Assembly (NCBI RefSeq): GCF_000801105.2
Contig: NC_079516.1
Location: 27,813,043 to 27,877,042, forward strand
Source of the DNA: Raphanus sativus
Lineage: Eukaryota > Streptophyta > Magnoliopsida > Brassicales > Brassicaceae
Direction: 5' to 3'
DNA: 64,000 nt
Every line of letters starts with the position of its first letter. Position 1 is the first letter of the stretch. Positions 1-11,827 of the stretch are shown piece after piece. The notes beneath the pieces are model-generated. The model made no database searches. It saw nothing but the letters and a program-made list of their open reading frames with translations, and was not told the origin of the DNA. The position numbers and the translations under genes are program-made.

Positions 1-1143
1 AGACATTAGAAGATAAGCTGCTTCAAGCTGGAGTTCATGAAGAAAGAGGCCGGACATATCTCTGTTATGTCGGATAAATGTAAAGAACTGAGAAGTGAAT
101 GAAGTAAATCTCATGGCAATTATTTCAACAGTGGTTGAAGATTCCTGTCATCCAAAGACTTCCAATTTTTGCATGAAGAACATGTGTTCTAACATGTGTT
201 CTATGGAATCATCAAAGTTAGATATGTGGAGTCAATGGAGTTCGACAAATGAAAAACGAAATAAAACGGGACCAATTCGGAAAGTTCACTTTGAATAGGA
301 GGACTGGTACGTCCATGTATACTCATGCCTTCAACATCTATTCCGGCCCAAAACTCTTGACTCATTTAGATTCCGTCTTGTAGACACCCCCAGCACTGGG
401 TTAACTGTGGCTCCCAAAGTTAAGGGTATCTCCATTGTCCCAAGAGTAGTCTCAGTGTCGAAAAAAGTGTGGGATGCCACTCCCCCTAACCTCTACAGAT
501 CCTACATGATTTACTTACACTAATAATCTGGACTTGGACCATATCATTTTACTCAACGATTCAAACAATAAGAAGTTATGTGAGAGTACATACAATGCTC
601 CCGCGTGGACTCCAAAGAAAAAGTTGATATATCTGCTCACAATTGGTTTAAAATTATTTGGTTTTTGTTTAATTTTTTTTTTAAATGGTGAAAGTTTATA
701 ATTCGATAATCGTTTTCTGTTATTGATCATTGACCTCAAGGTATGCTTATATACAACCTATATATTTCCTATCTATTACTATAAATAAATGTTGTTTCTC
801 TCCTGGTGACACATCAGATTCCAAGTCAGAAATTCACTTCTTGAGGAGCTGCCACGTGACGACTGAGTATGAAACTTACTGATTCATTTAATCTGAAGAT
901 TTTTTTTTTCTTTGATCTTCATCATCATGTCGGTTTACACTTGCATTCAATCAACATAAGTAACGTCCTCATCAATACCATTAAACCCCCTCTTTCCACT
1001 AGGCCACATTCAATACACTCCTCCTTTTATGGTATCGAATCTGCACCCATAAATAATGGAGTAAGCTTTCGTGAAATTCATCACCTCACTTTCTTCCTCT
1101 CAAATCTCAATCATTATAATCCTCTCAAACCCAAGTAAAGGCA
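1..1143. other. Intergenic DNA, no gene recognised
   Basis: No reading frame here has a recognisable domain. Short open stretches (for example 95-298 on the plus strand) show no family motif. The stretch just before 1144 is CT/A-rich and could be a promoter or 5' leader, but no TATA box or transcript evidence supports it. Confidence 0.5.
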
Positions 1144-1560
1144 ATGGAGTACGAAATCCAAAAGCTTCTCTTTGTTCTGAATAAGAAACCGGTTCGACTC
1201 CAGGTCAGCTGAGAAAATCTTCAGTTCACCAGACATTGGCGTCATTAAAATCGATTCCGGGAAATTATCTCCTCGATGAAAGGCCCAAGATCATCCGTCT
1301 TGAAAGCTCTGCCCAGATCAGCGTGTCGCCAATGAGATGAAGTCCGTAATTTCAGGGAAGGAGCCAACCGACCAAAACACGTGCAACAGGGAAGGAGGAG
1401 GAAAGCGGTGGCGACGAAGGAGAGGAAGAGGATGAATACGGTGAAGAAATGGAGAGAGGCATTGAGGATGGTAGAAAGAATAGAAAGAAAAGGGTATTAA
1501 TGGAGAGGAGAGAGGGGGAGAGTGGAACGGGGAAAAATGGGTTTCGGCATAAATAAGACA
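1144..1560 (+). pseudogene. Possible gene fragment, unrecognised
   Basis: An ATG in a good plant context (GCAATGG) at 1144 opens 20 codons (MEYEIQKLLFVLNKKPVRLQ), followed by a CAG/GTCAGC sequence that could be a splice donor. Further codon-like sequence and an acidic, lysine-rich stretch (GDEGEEEDEY) follow in shifted frames up to about 1500. I do not recognise the family. It may be a decayed host gene, a captured fragment, or chance. Confidence 0.2.
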
Positions 1561-1589
1561 TTACATCACTAATACTCTGTTGCATTTTT

Positions 1590-2783
1590 CTTCCTTTTTA
1601 TTTTTTTTATAAAATATACTATTTCCATAAATAAATGATTTCCTGAATATCAAATAAATATTCATTTTACATGCAATTATGACATTTTGGATTTGTTCGG
1701 AAATGTCTATCAACATTTAGCAAATGAGATCCGTGATTTGATTCTTTGATCACTCACACTCAAATAGGTTTTGCAAATCTTCAATGGCTTCGTATAGAGA
1801 AGTTTTCTTTTGTCTTTTTCTTTGGTCCAATGAATTGAAAATCTTAGTTCGTCTCTACGTGTTACATTTAAGTTTGGAAGTTGTTCAAAAAAAAAACATT
1901 TAAGTTTGGTCAAAACCCCTAAAGCAGCTGCAACTCTAAAGTGAAGATTTATATCATTATCAAAAGCCAGCATTTATTCTCTTAGCAAAGGTTCACCATA
2001 CAAAACAAAAAAAAATGAAATTTAAAATCTCACATAAAGTTAAGTTACAGAAAAAAATACAGCACCTAAAGTTAAGCATTCCATCGGTAACAAAGTGCTT
2101 TCTAAATGTTACTAACAAAATGTCAAGAATCCAGACTGCTATCAACACAGCAAAAATAACGAATTTCAAAAATTAAATTTTAGTTGAACAAAGAAAGTTA
2201 ATATATATAATTTTCTTTAGTATTTAATATTGAATTTTTTTCTGTGGTAGTCCTATAAAGTTCTTATTACAAATATAGCACACAAGTGTCAAAATGTCCA
2301 AAACAAATTTCATTAAAAAGGTAAAAATTAATTATATTCATAAGTTTAAATAATCTAGAGTTTTGGTTATGATCTGATAGATTGGAGTTTATGATTTTAA
2401 AATATGATAATTAAAATATTAAAAAAATAATTTTAGAATAGTTGCAAAACTATTTTTTGGATTTCAAAATAAAAAAAATTAAACGAAAATTCAAAAATAA
2501 AAGTTTATAAAAATTGATTTTTCCAGACAGTTTTTCGAAATTTTTTTTTCTAGAACTGATTTTATGTTAAAATGAAAATAAAATAAAAACTAAACTATAT
2601 AAAATTAGATGATCGAAATTTAAAACTTTAGATTCTTCGATGAATTTGTTATATGTATTCTATTATTCTGTATATAGATTGATTAACATTATCATGATTT
2701 GATTATGTTAGATCTTTTTATATTTGTAAAAGGCTTTTTGAGGATGTATTTTTGTTCTATATGTATTGATCTTTTTATAATTG
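1590..2783. other. AT-rich intergenic DNA
   Basis: Long A and T runs and many stops in all frames. No gene, tRNA or clear transposon boundary is seen. Confidence 0.5.
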
Positions 2784-3215
2784 CCAAAAATACTATTTTC
2801 ATAGTACAATTTTTCATGTTTACACTAATCTTTTTTACCATCATTTTTAATAAAGGATTTGAATTTGAAAGTTTAGAATTTATGGTTTAGATTTGATGTT
2901 TAAGAGTTTAGGGTATACATTATAGGATTTACAGTTGAGGATTTAGGGTTTATAGTTGAAGTTTTTGAATTTAGAGTATTGAATTTAGGGTATAGAATTT
3001 AGGATTTATTGTTTAGAGTTGAGGATTTAGGGTTTAGGACTGGGAGTTTAGGATTTAAAGTTTGGGGTTAGAATTTTGAAAATCATATAAAAATAAGGAT
3101 ATAAGAGTCTTTAATTTTTTAATAAATAAAGTATTTTTGAAAATATATTTTTTGTGATGGTAAAGATAAATAATGGTATCTTCAAAATTGTATTTTTGAA
3201 AATTACCTTTAATAC
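2784..3215. mobile_element. TTTAGGG-rich MITE, copy 1 (degenerate)
   Basis: The left edge (TTGCCAAAAATACTATTTTC) and the inverted right edge (near AATTTTCAAAAATACAATTT read on the minus strand) match the termini of the better preserved copy at 14151-14618. The middle is many degenerate telomere-type units (GGTTTAG, GATTTAGGG). I infer a diverged member of the same non-autonomous Mutator-like family. No clear 9-bp target duplication remains in this copy. Confidence 0.55.
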
Positions 3216-3805
3216 TTTCACAAGTCAAATTAGTGGTTTCGAATACATAGACCCTGATATGAATTTACGGTGTTCCAGCGGTTTGATACATCCACGTAAC
3301 CGCATAAAATAAGATCCACACACCATAAATTAATCTAAAATAGTTACAGACACAAACACATACTAATAGAAATAGTAAAAAAAACTAAAACAACTAATTT
3401 GTACATCCATAATATTGTTAAGTATAACAATCATTATCATTTTCTGTTCGAAAACACTTTATACTAATAAAATTACAAATAATATAATCTTTTCAGCAAT
3501 CTATAATTGTTACTAAAAATACAAAAAACAAGTTAACAACCCCTAAGATTATTATACTACAATTTGCTCTTACATGTCAACCACAACGTCCACAATATTA
3601 ATAACTTCTCACTTATATATATAAATAATCAATCATAATAAATATAAAAAGGCACCAGATAGATTGTTATGTGAAAATATCAGAGTTTATTTAAACTTCA
3701 AAAATATAAAAACAAATACAGAAATAAAGTAGTATTTAAATTTTAAGTTAATCAAGTTTTATATTAAATATTTACTCTAACTATTTCAATTATTTTCAAA
3801 TTACC
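3216..3805. other. AT-rich DNA, probable Helitron body
   Basis: No gene is seen. It lies directly 5' of a good Helitron 3' terminus, so part or all may be the body of that element. I could not identify the 5' TC end. Confidence 0.35.
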
Positions 3806-3834
3806 ATCCCGCCCGTAGGGCGGGCCGACCCTAG
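3806..3834 (+). mobile_element. Helitron 3' terminus (hairpin plus CTAG)
   Basis: A GC-rich perfect inverted repeat (CCCGCCC, GTA loop, GGGCGGG) is followed after a few bases by CCCTAG and then T. Helitrons end in a short GC hairpin followed by CTRR and insert before T. The GC richness stands out against the AT-rich surroundings. Confidence 0.65.
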
Positions 3835-3904
3835 TTTCTTATATAGAAAGGATATTGTTCTACTCCTATTGTCATAAGGACATTTTTAAATATGGGAAGA
3901 TTAC

Positions 3905-4610
3905 ATAGTTATCCTAATACCCCCCCCCCCCCCCCCCCGTCAAGTTGGACCGTAGAAGTCTCAAATGCCCAATGTGAAACTCCTTTCGTCCTAGTGCTTT
4001 CGTGAGGATATCCGCTAGTTGTTCTTTGGAGGAGACATGCTTTGTCGAAATTGTTCCTTTGATAATGTAATCTTGGAGAAAATGACATTCTGCTTCAACG
4101 TGTTTTGTTATTTCGTGAAAAACAAGATTCGAACAGAGATAGATAGCTGATTGATTATCACACCGAATAGTCATTGGTTATGTATGGTTGATGCCGAAAT
4201 CAAGGAGTAGCCCTTTGAACCACAAAATTTCTTTAAGAACTTTAGTCATTGTCCTATATTCTGCTTCCGCCGAGGATAAAAAGACAGTCCTGTTTTTGAA
4301 ATTTCCATGAAACAATGGAAGTGCCAATTTGTACGAGCCATCATGTGACGGATCGTCGAGATGCAGAGCATCCAGCCCAGTCGGAGTCAGACCAGACAGT
4401 CACATGTAACGGAGAAGCCGCACGTAGCATTATACCTTGTGTGATGGTTCCTTTGAGGTGTCAAATTAAATGAATGGCTGCTTCCCAATGTTCGGTTAGA
4501 GGAGACTGCATGTATTGCTCCAGGACATGAATAGAAAATGGGAGATGATGGATGACCAAGACGACGATGCTAGAGAACTCCTTCATCGGCTGTAGTTGTC
4601 TGAAAGAAAT
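3905..4610 (-). pseudogene. Ty1/copia reverse transcriptase/RNase H remnant
   Basis: Read on the minus strand from about 4610, the pieces match the copia RNase H region in order: a QYM..P...HW motif and a LKGT..QGI-like segment near 4440-4560, then DSDWAGC...RRS near 4400, SSAEAEYRTM near 4270, and DNQSAIYL...TKHVE...HVSSKEQLADILTKAL at 3914-4174. Stops (for example TGA after the RRSVT motif near 4340) and shifts break the frame. The gene ends against a pure 19-C run (3920-3938) that is the expected position of the polypurine tract before a 3' LTR. Gag, protease, integrase and both LTRs are not recognisable. Confidence 0.85.
3920..3938. repeat. 19-base homopolymer C tract
   Basis: Nineteen uninterrupted C residues (G on the coding strand of the copia remnant). 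The position fits an expanded polypurine tract. Homopolymers of this length are also prone to assembly length errors. Confidence 0.9.
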
Positions 4611-4819
4611 TCAAAGTCTCAATCCCTCATAAGTGGTACAGTCCCTCACTCTCACGTTCACCCGCTCCAATTAACGTCCTTGTGGTGCGGTCCGCTTAGT
4701 CTTGTATCGTATCGTGTCTTTTGAGAGTTCATAAGTGTGACTAGTGTGTGCCATTGAGCGTCGGTTAGGCCAGCAATGCCTTGTCGATCTATTTCGGTTA
4801 AAATAGTGTTTGCTTTTAT
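4611..4819. other. Unassigned DNA upstream of copia remnant
   Basis: Could be further decayed copia sequence. I see no motif that proves it. Confidence 0.3.
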
Positions 4820-5010
4820 GGTATAGAATTTGGATTTATGGTATAGATTTGAGTTTATAGGTAAGGCTTTTGGGTTTATGATTTATGGTTTGGGTTTAGG
4901 ATTTAAAGTTTAGGTTTATGGTTTAAAATTTGGGTTTACGGTATAGAATTTTGGTTTATAATTTAGAATTTAGGGTTTACAATTTGTATTTAGAGTATAG
5001 AGTTTAAGTT
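4820..5010. repeat. Degenerate telomere-like repeat tract
   Basis: Rows of GGTTTAGG / TTTGGGTTTA / GGTATAGA units, resembling the interior of the MITEs at 2784 and 14151 but without recognisable termini. Confidence 0.6.
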
Positions 5011-5791
5011 TACGGATTAGATAGTGACATTAGCATTATTAAAATTTATATTATTTATTTTTTAAACTATTTTGGTTTTTGAAAAATTATTTAATATTTT
5101 TTAATCATTAATCTAGTTAACACTTTGATTGGTTATTAGAAAAATGGTGAATTTAAAGGTTCACCATAAGGAATGAACCCAAGTTTGTCCATTTCAAAAT
5201 GTGTTGTCTTATATGGACATTGTCATAACTCTGGGCACATATCTCTTTTTCATGTTTGCTCGTTAAACATGTGTTTGGAGGTCCAGTAGAGATGTTGATG
5301 TCGTTTAGTCATTTGATAGCGGGTAATTTTGGATTTTCTATGAAGACAACAATCTGAGATTCACAATCCCGTCAAAGACTTTCGTTGTTAGTCATTCAAT
5401 GTTTTAACATTCCCAAGTGTATGAACCTCTCCACAGGATAACTTAATCAAAGATATTTTGCGTCTCATCCAAAAGTTGCTTTCATGCCTGCAATCATACA
5501 ACCCAGTGCAAATAATAAGTGGACTTCAGATATAAAATAGTACGAGGCAGAGAATTATAACTATAACCTTTTTTTTTGTTTATAAAGCTTTTGGTGAAAA
5601 TGCAAATCATCGGAATTATAACTACATTATAAAAAAAGATATTACAAAACGATCAACAACAAGTTACAAATTTCAACAAGAGCTAGAAAACCCAAAATTT
5701 ATGGGCACAAAACACAAAGTATCAATGTCTGAAACGAGAATGAGAGAACCATTGTTGTTCCTCAACTTATTAAAGATCCAAAAGCTTTGAA
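5011..5791. other. Intergenic DNA and 3' region of nitrite reductase
   Basis: No coding sequence is seen. The part nearest 5791 lies just downstream of the nitrite reductase stop codon and must include its 3' untranslated region. I did not find an unambiguous poly(A) signal. Confidence 0.5.
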
Positions 5792-7782
5792 TCAATCGTC
5801 ATTCTCTTCCCTTTCTCTAGGCACAGCGCCAAATTCTTTGACTAGAATCTCAGCCACCAAGGGAACCAACTCCGTAACACGAACACCTTTCTTATAAATC
5901 TCTCCAAGATGCGAGTCGCTTCCTATCCGTCCCCCAACGTACACGTCAGCACCCTCGACAGGCTTCCCGTTCTCACCACGTGTCAAGCATCCCATGAATC
6001 CGATATCTGCCACCTGGACTTGTCCGCAAGTGTTGGGACATCCTGTCCAGTGCATCCTAATCGGCTTTGGCACAGCTACAAGTCTCTCCACTTCTTCTGT
6101 CACTTTCAGTGCTCTTAGTTTGGTCTCGATTATAGCTTGTCCACAAAACTGGTTTCCGGTACAAGCGACTAAGCCTTTCATCAGGATAGATGGCTCAGGG
6201 GAGAACCTGTTCTTGAGAAACGGTTCTTGAAGCAAAGCATGGGTTTTGGAGGTTTCCACGTTAGGGATGATGATGTTCTGCTCTACCGTGAGTCTGAGCT
6301 CGCCAGTGCCGTAGGTGTCAGCTAACCGAGCAAGCTCGTCCATGTCATCCGCTTGTAGCCTACCGACCGGAACGTGAAGGCCAATGTAGCTAAGACCTTC
6401 TTGTTTCTGAGGGTGGACACCGAAGTAGTCTCTCCTCTCCCATTGGTTGTTCACGAGATCCTCCGAAGATTCTCTCTCGAGTTTACCGTTAGGCATTCTC
6501 TTCTCCACCTCTGCTCTAAATCCTTCAACACCCTTTACATATATTGACGAATATTAAATCAACAATCATAATCAATTAAATTTTCTAAGCAATAGAAAGT
6601 ACTTACAAGTTCATCGACGAGCCACATCATTCTAGTCTTCTGTCGGTTTCCTCTGGTGCCAAGATCTCTGTAGGCTTCAAGAACAGCTTTGCAGAGTGGA
6701 AGAACATCCTCAGCAGGGACCCAAGCATCAAGGGGAATAGCTTCTTCACATCTTTTAGGACTAAAGAATCCTCCCACAAGCAAATTGAATCCAAAGCGAC
6801 CATCTTTATTAGCAGGCATGTATGCAAGATCATTGATATGCGGATGCTCATAGAGATCATGTGTCCCGACAACACACACATTCCACTTCCTCGGCCTGCA
6901 ACAAACATAAAACAAGAAACCATCTTTTAGGGTTTCCACGGGACCAATGCACAAACCCAATCTGAGAACTCACAAGTTGGTGACATCAGGGTTTCCACGG
7001 GAATTAGCAGTGATGAACTGCGAGAGAAGATTGGTGTAAGGTCTCGTATCGACAATCTCATCCGGATCAATCCCAGCTATAGGATTCCCAACAGGGTTCC
7101 TCACATTATCCATCCCACTCTGGAGACTCGTTAACCCAACGGAAGCAAGACCTTTCAAGATCTCAGGGACATCAGGCAAGACAACACCACGGATCTGCCA
7201 GTTCTGTCTCGTTGTCACATCAGCACATCCATCTTCGCCATACTTCCTAATCACACTCGCTAGGTACCGAGTCTGTGCACTTGTGGTCACACCGTTAGGT
7301 AACTTCAACCTCATCATAAACTTACCATCTGCAAAAACAACAAGAAACAACCCTTTAGATCCAAAATCAAGAACAAGAAGACAAGTGTAAAGAAACATAC
7401 AGTGATGCTTCCTGCGATGGAACAAGCCAAGCCACTTGAGTCTAACGTCAACATCTTCTTTTGAAGACTTTTCGCTGTCGATCTCTTCCATAGATTTCTT
7501 GGCGAGCTCTTCGATCCCATTCTCCATGAACAGCTTCATCGGCTCGCTCTCGATCTTGACCTTCTCTTGTGGGTTGATCCCTTTCCGAAACTTTTCCTTG
7601 AGAATGAAAAACCCATCTCTTAGTTCAACTCTCGGCTCCAGACGATCTGCGTCTACGGCGGTGGATTCTGCCGGAGGAGCGGTCTGTGCGGCGACGATGA
7701 CGGATCTTCTGGGCTTTGATGAGAGGAGAGTGTGTGGAGAAGTGAAATGGAGAGAGAGAGAAGAAGAAGAAGAAGAAGTCAT
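5792..7782 (-). CDS. NIR1: Ferredoxin-nitrite reductase, chloroplastic
   Basis: This enzyme reduces nitrite to ammonium in the plastid with six electrons from ferredoxin, the second step of nitrate assimilation. Four exons read on the minus strand: 7782-7401, 7328-6974, 6895-6607 and 6532-5792. All three introns have GT...AG ends and the frame closes to 588 codons, close to the 586 of the Arabidopsis protein as I recall it. The N terminus is Ser-rich (a GAA-repeat codes polySer) and Arg-containing, as expected of a transit peptide, followed by the conserved AVDADRLEPRVELRDGFFIL block. The [4Fe-4S]/siroheme cysteines are present: CTGNQFC (about residues 466 and 472) and CPNTC (about 507 and 511). 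I chose the ATG at 7782 because it starts the family's MTS... N terminus. A longer upstream reading in the same frame would need a TTG start. No frameshift or stop is seen, so the gene looks intact. Confidence 0.97.
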
Positions 7783-7844
7783 GGCGGAAGGAGGAGGTGA
7801 GAGAAGGTTTGAGACGTGCGGCCATTTTTGTAGTGGGGAGAGAT

Positions 7845-7870
7845 GAGCTCTTGAGCGATCCAAAGGGTCA
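7845..7870 (-). promoter_or_regulatory. Nitrate-responsive element (NLP binding site)
   Basis: On the minus strand the sequence is TGACCCTT, ten bases, then AAGAGCTC. This matches the published nitrate-responsive element consensus tGACcCTT-N10-AAGagtcc, originally defined in nitrite reductase promoters and bound by NIN-like protein transcription factors. It lies only about 63-88 bases before the chosen ATG. That implies either a very short 5' leader or an element inside the leader. Nitrate induction of this gene is therefore likely. Confidence 0.85.
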
Positions 7871-8122
7871 AGTCTCTTCTGATCATTTGTTGCGAGGAGG
7901 AGACAGACACTTCCCTGGTTTTTCTCTTTTGTTTTTTTTGTTTAATTTTAATTGATATTAATTAATGTATGATTGATTTGCTTTGAGCTCATTTATTTTC
8001 CATTCGCGTTTCCTCTATTTCTTTCCTGACAGTCAGTGTTTGACTTTCAACAAAATTTAGCGGTATTTGTTGCATATTCGAATGGTAATAAATATATTTT
8101 TTTTCTTACATCTAAAGAATAA
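7871..8122 (-). promoter_or_regulatory. Nitrite reductase upstream region
   Basis: The intergenic stretch between the nitrate element and the Helitron border. It is A/T-rich with no clear TATAAA box. The Helitron pair begins only about 340 bp upstream of the start codon, so any more distal native promoter has been pushed beyond 11.8 kb. Confidence 0.45.
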
Positions 8123-10174
8123 CTAGGTGTTTTGCCCGCACTTGCGGGCTTAATAGTTAAAAACATTATAAACAGATATACTATAAATTTTAAAACCTTA
8201 GGATAAAATTATTCTCGTGTTTTGAAATATTTAATAATTAATTAAATATTAATTTTTATATTCAATTTCTTTTTATTTTGTAAAAATATCTTTTCTTACA
8301 TAAAATAAACTAAAATATTCATATATACATAAATTATATTTATTTTTAAAATATATGATGTAAAATATTTTTAGATAAAATAGTATAAAATCTTTTACAT
8401 CATGATGAATATCAAACTAATGAAATTTGTTTTTAAATTTAAGGGTAATTATATATTAACAAATATAACCTAATTATTTATTAAGAATAATAAAAAATTT
8501 CAACGCTCTAAATTTAAACACGAAAGCGAAAAAATAATTATGCAAATAATAGTATAAATAATTTTGAATCTTCTGCCAATTTTTTTCAAAAATTATCACA
8601 ATAAGTGATTTTGATTGTCCTAAAAATTATCATAAAAGATAAATTAATATTATATCTTATGTGATATATATATTAATGGTTTAATATTACTAAACCAAAA
8701 TATAATATAAACATATATGTAATACTTTAATATTACTAAATTATAGTGTATAAGTTTGGCTATGATATTGTCTTTAGGATATTTCATTTATTTACAACAT
8801 AATGATAACTTATTAGCTAAATCACTAAAATTATTAATTATTAATATTAATAATTAAACATAAAATATGATTAAACCTATAACTATGGAGAGCATGAAAA
8901 ATAACTAAATTCACTTCTCAAATAATAGTATAGATAGATAGATTGTTTTATATCTTAATTTTTTTAACTTTTATAATAGAAATAATTATTTTAATAACTT
9001 AAAATTTGTTTTTACTTTAAATGAAAAAAAATATTTTCAGATAACAACACAATATATATATAAGAATTATCTTTATATTTTTGACAATATTAATTTATAA
9101 TCAAATATAACATATAAATAATAATATTTTTCACTTAAATTCGTTTTTAATTATATAATAATTTATATACAAATTTATTAAGGGTATTAATTAATTAATT
9201 AATATTAATAATTAAGCATAAAATATAACTAAACTTATAATTATGGAGATCATGAAAAAAAGCAAATTCGCTTATCAATAATAATATTATTCACTCAAAA
9301 TTCATTTTTAACTATATAATAAATTATATACAAATTCATTAAGGGTATTAATTAATTAATATTAATAATTAAGCATAAAATATGACTAATTAGCCTATAA
9401 TTATGGAAAGCATAAACAATAAGCAATTTCACTTATCAAATAATAGATAGATAGATTGTTTTATATCTTAATTTTTTAACTTTTATAATAGAAATAATTA
9501 TTTTAAGATAACAACACAATATATAAGATTATCTTATTTAAAAAATAATTAATATTATTAACATAAATTATTTTTAACTATATAATAAATTCACAAATAA
9601 TAGTATAGATATAGATAAATTGTTATATATCTTATATTTTAATTTTTATAACAGAAATAATTATTTTAAGATAACAATACAGTATATAAGAATTATCTTA
9701 TTTTTATATAAAAATTAATCTGACTAATATAAATTCGTTTTTAATTTTTGAAAATTCCCCTTAATTATTATATATTAATATTAATTTATAATGTAATATA
9801 ACATATAAATATAATATTATTAACTTAAAATTCGTTTTTAACTTTTAAATTAAAAAAAATATTATTTCCAGATAACAAAAAATATATAAGAATTATCTTT
9901 ATATTTAGTAAATTTATAATCAAATATAACATATAAATAACAATATTATTCACTTAAAATTCCTTTTTAGTTATATAATAAATTATATACAAATTCATTA
10001 AGGGTAGTATCGATATTATAACATATAAATAACAATATTATTGACTTAAAATTCGTTTTTAATTATATAATAAATTATATACAAATTCATTAAGGGTAAC
10101 AACGACATTAACCGCTCTAACTTTTAACGTGAGAGCTCCGTTGCGAAAAATCACTTCGCAAATAATAGTATAGA
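8123..10174 (-). mobile_element. Non-autonomous Helitron A (head-to-tail pair)
   Basis: Read on the minus strand, the element begins TCTATACTATTATTTGCGAAG at 10174. It ends with a hairpin (GCCCGCA...TGCGGGC near 8135-8150) followed by CTAG at 8126-8123 and then T. These are classic Helitron ends. The interior is AT-rich with many near-repeats (ATTCATTAAGGGTA, AATAATAGTATAGATAG) and no helicase or Rep gene. It abuts Helitron B with no spacer. Confidence 0.8.
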
Positions 10175-11826
10175 CTAGATGTTTTACCCGCACCTGCGGA
10201 CTTAATAGTTTAAAAAAAAAATTATAAACAAATCTACTATAAATTAAAAACCTTATTGAAAATTATTCTCATGCTTTTGAAATATTTAATAATTAACTAA
10301 ATATTAATTTTTATATTCAATATTTTTTTATTTTAATAAAATATCCATATATACATACATTATATTTATTTTTAAAATATATGATGTAAAATATTTTAAA
10401 TAATATAATATAGAATCTTTTAGATAATGATGAATACGATGATTTTTTTTATTTATGGGTAAATATATATTAAAAATATACCCTAATTATTTATTAAGAA
10501 TAATAAAAAATTTAACGTTTTAAATTTAAACGTGAGAGCGAACAAATTATTTTGTAAATAATAGTATAAATAATTTTGAATCTTCCCCTAATTTTCTCGG
10601 AAATTATCACAATGATTTTAAACATATAATAATAAATTATTATATGTATTTATTATTATATATAGTAATAAATTATTATTGTATCAATGCTTTTGATATT
10701 TGTATTATTATAAGTGATTTTAAACATATAATAATAGTATACATAAGTAATTTTATCTAAGTTTATAATTATTTATGGGTAATTATAAACATATATGTAA
10801 TATTTTAATATTACTAAATTATATGTATAAGTTTAGTTATGATATTATCTTTAGCATATTTTAATTATTTTTAAGATAATGACCAATTATCGGTTAAATC
10901 ACTAAAATTATTTATTAATTAATATTAATAATTAAGCAAAAAATATGAGTAAATGTATAATTATGAATAGCATCACAAATAAGCAAATTCACTTCTCAAA
11001 TAATAGTTTAGATAGATAGATTGTTTAATATATTAATTTTTAACTTTTATAATAGAAATAATTATTTTAAGATAACAACACAATACATAAGAATTATCTT
11101 ATTTTTTAAAATAATTAATATTATTAATATAAATTTGTTTTAACTATATAATAAATTCATATATAATAGTAAAGATATAAGTAAATTGTTATATATCTTA
11201 TTTTTAACTTTTATAACAAAAATAATAATTTCAAGATAGCAACACAATATATAAGTTATCTTATTTTATTAAAAATTAATCTGATTAATATAAATTTGTT
11301 TTTAATTATATAGAAATATCTTAGAAAATATATTTATACAAAATGGTTTTAGTTGGTTAATATTCAATTATAAATAGTTTATATGTTATTTTATATCTTT
11401 TATAATTGAAAAAATAAATTTTAAGATAACAACACAATATATAAGAATCATCATATTTAAAAAATTCTAATATTATTAATAAAAATCGTTTTTAATTATA
11501 TAATTAATTATATATAAAATTAATAATATCATTTAATTATATTTAGTTATATACTTTATGTTTTCAACTTTATTTTAAAAAAAATTCAGATAACAACACA
11601 ACATACATATAGGAATTATATTTATATTTTAAAATATTTTTAGATTTTGGATAAATCTTACTATTACTAATTTTAATCAATTATATAATTAAATAAAGTA
11701 ATTTTCGTTTTTATTTTTACCTTAATTATATATTTTATTCATTAAGGGTAATATTGATATTAACCACTCTAACTTTTAACGTGAGAGCTTCGTCGCGAAA
11801 AATTACTTCGCAAATAATAGTATAGA
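10175..11826 (-). mobile_element. Non-autonomous Helitron B (head-to-tail pair)
   Basis: Minus-strand 5' TC at 11826 (TCTATACTATTATTTGCGAAG), preceded by A at 11827. The 3' hairpin (CCGCAGGTGCGG type) lies near 10187-10200 and the terminal CTAG at 10178-10175. The CTAG joins directly to the TC start of Helitron A. The two copies share most of their sequence, but B is about 400 bp shorter. There is no coding capacity. Confidence 0.8.
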
Positions 11827-11827
11827 T

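Noticed and set aside
5909..6230. Plus-strand frames across nitrite reductase exon 4
   Set aside because: Antisense shadows of the cysteine-motif exon, with no independent motif.
7436..7846. Plus-strand protein across nitrite reductase exon 1
   Set aside because: It is the reverse reading of the transit-peptide and first exon region. The minus strand gives a conserved enzyme.
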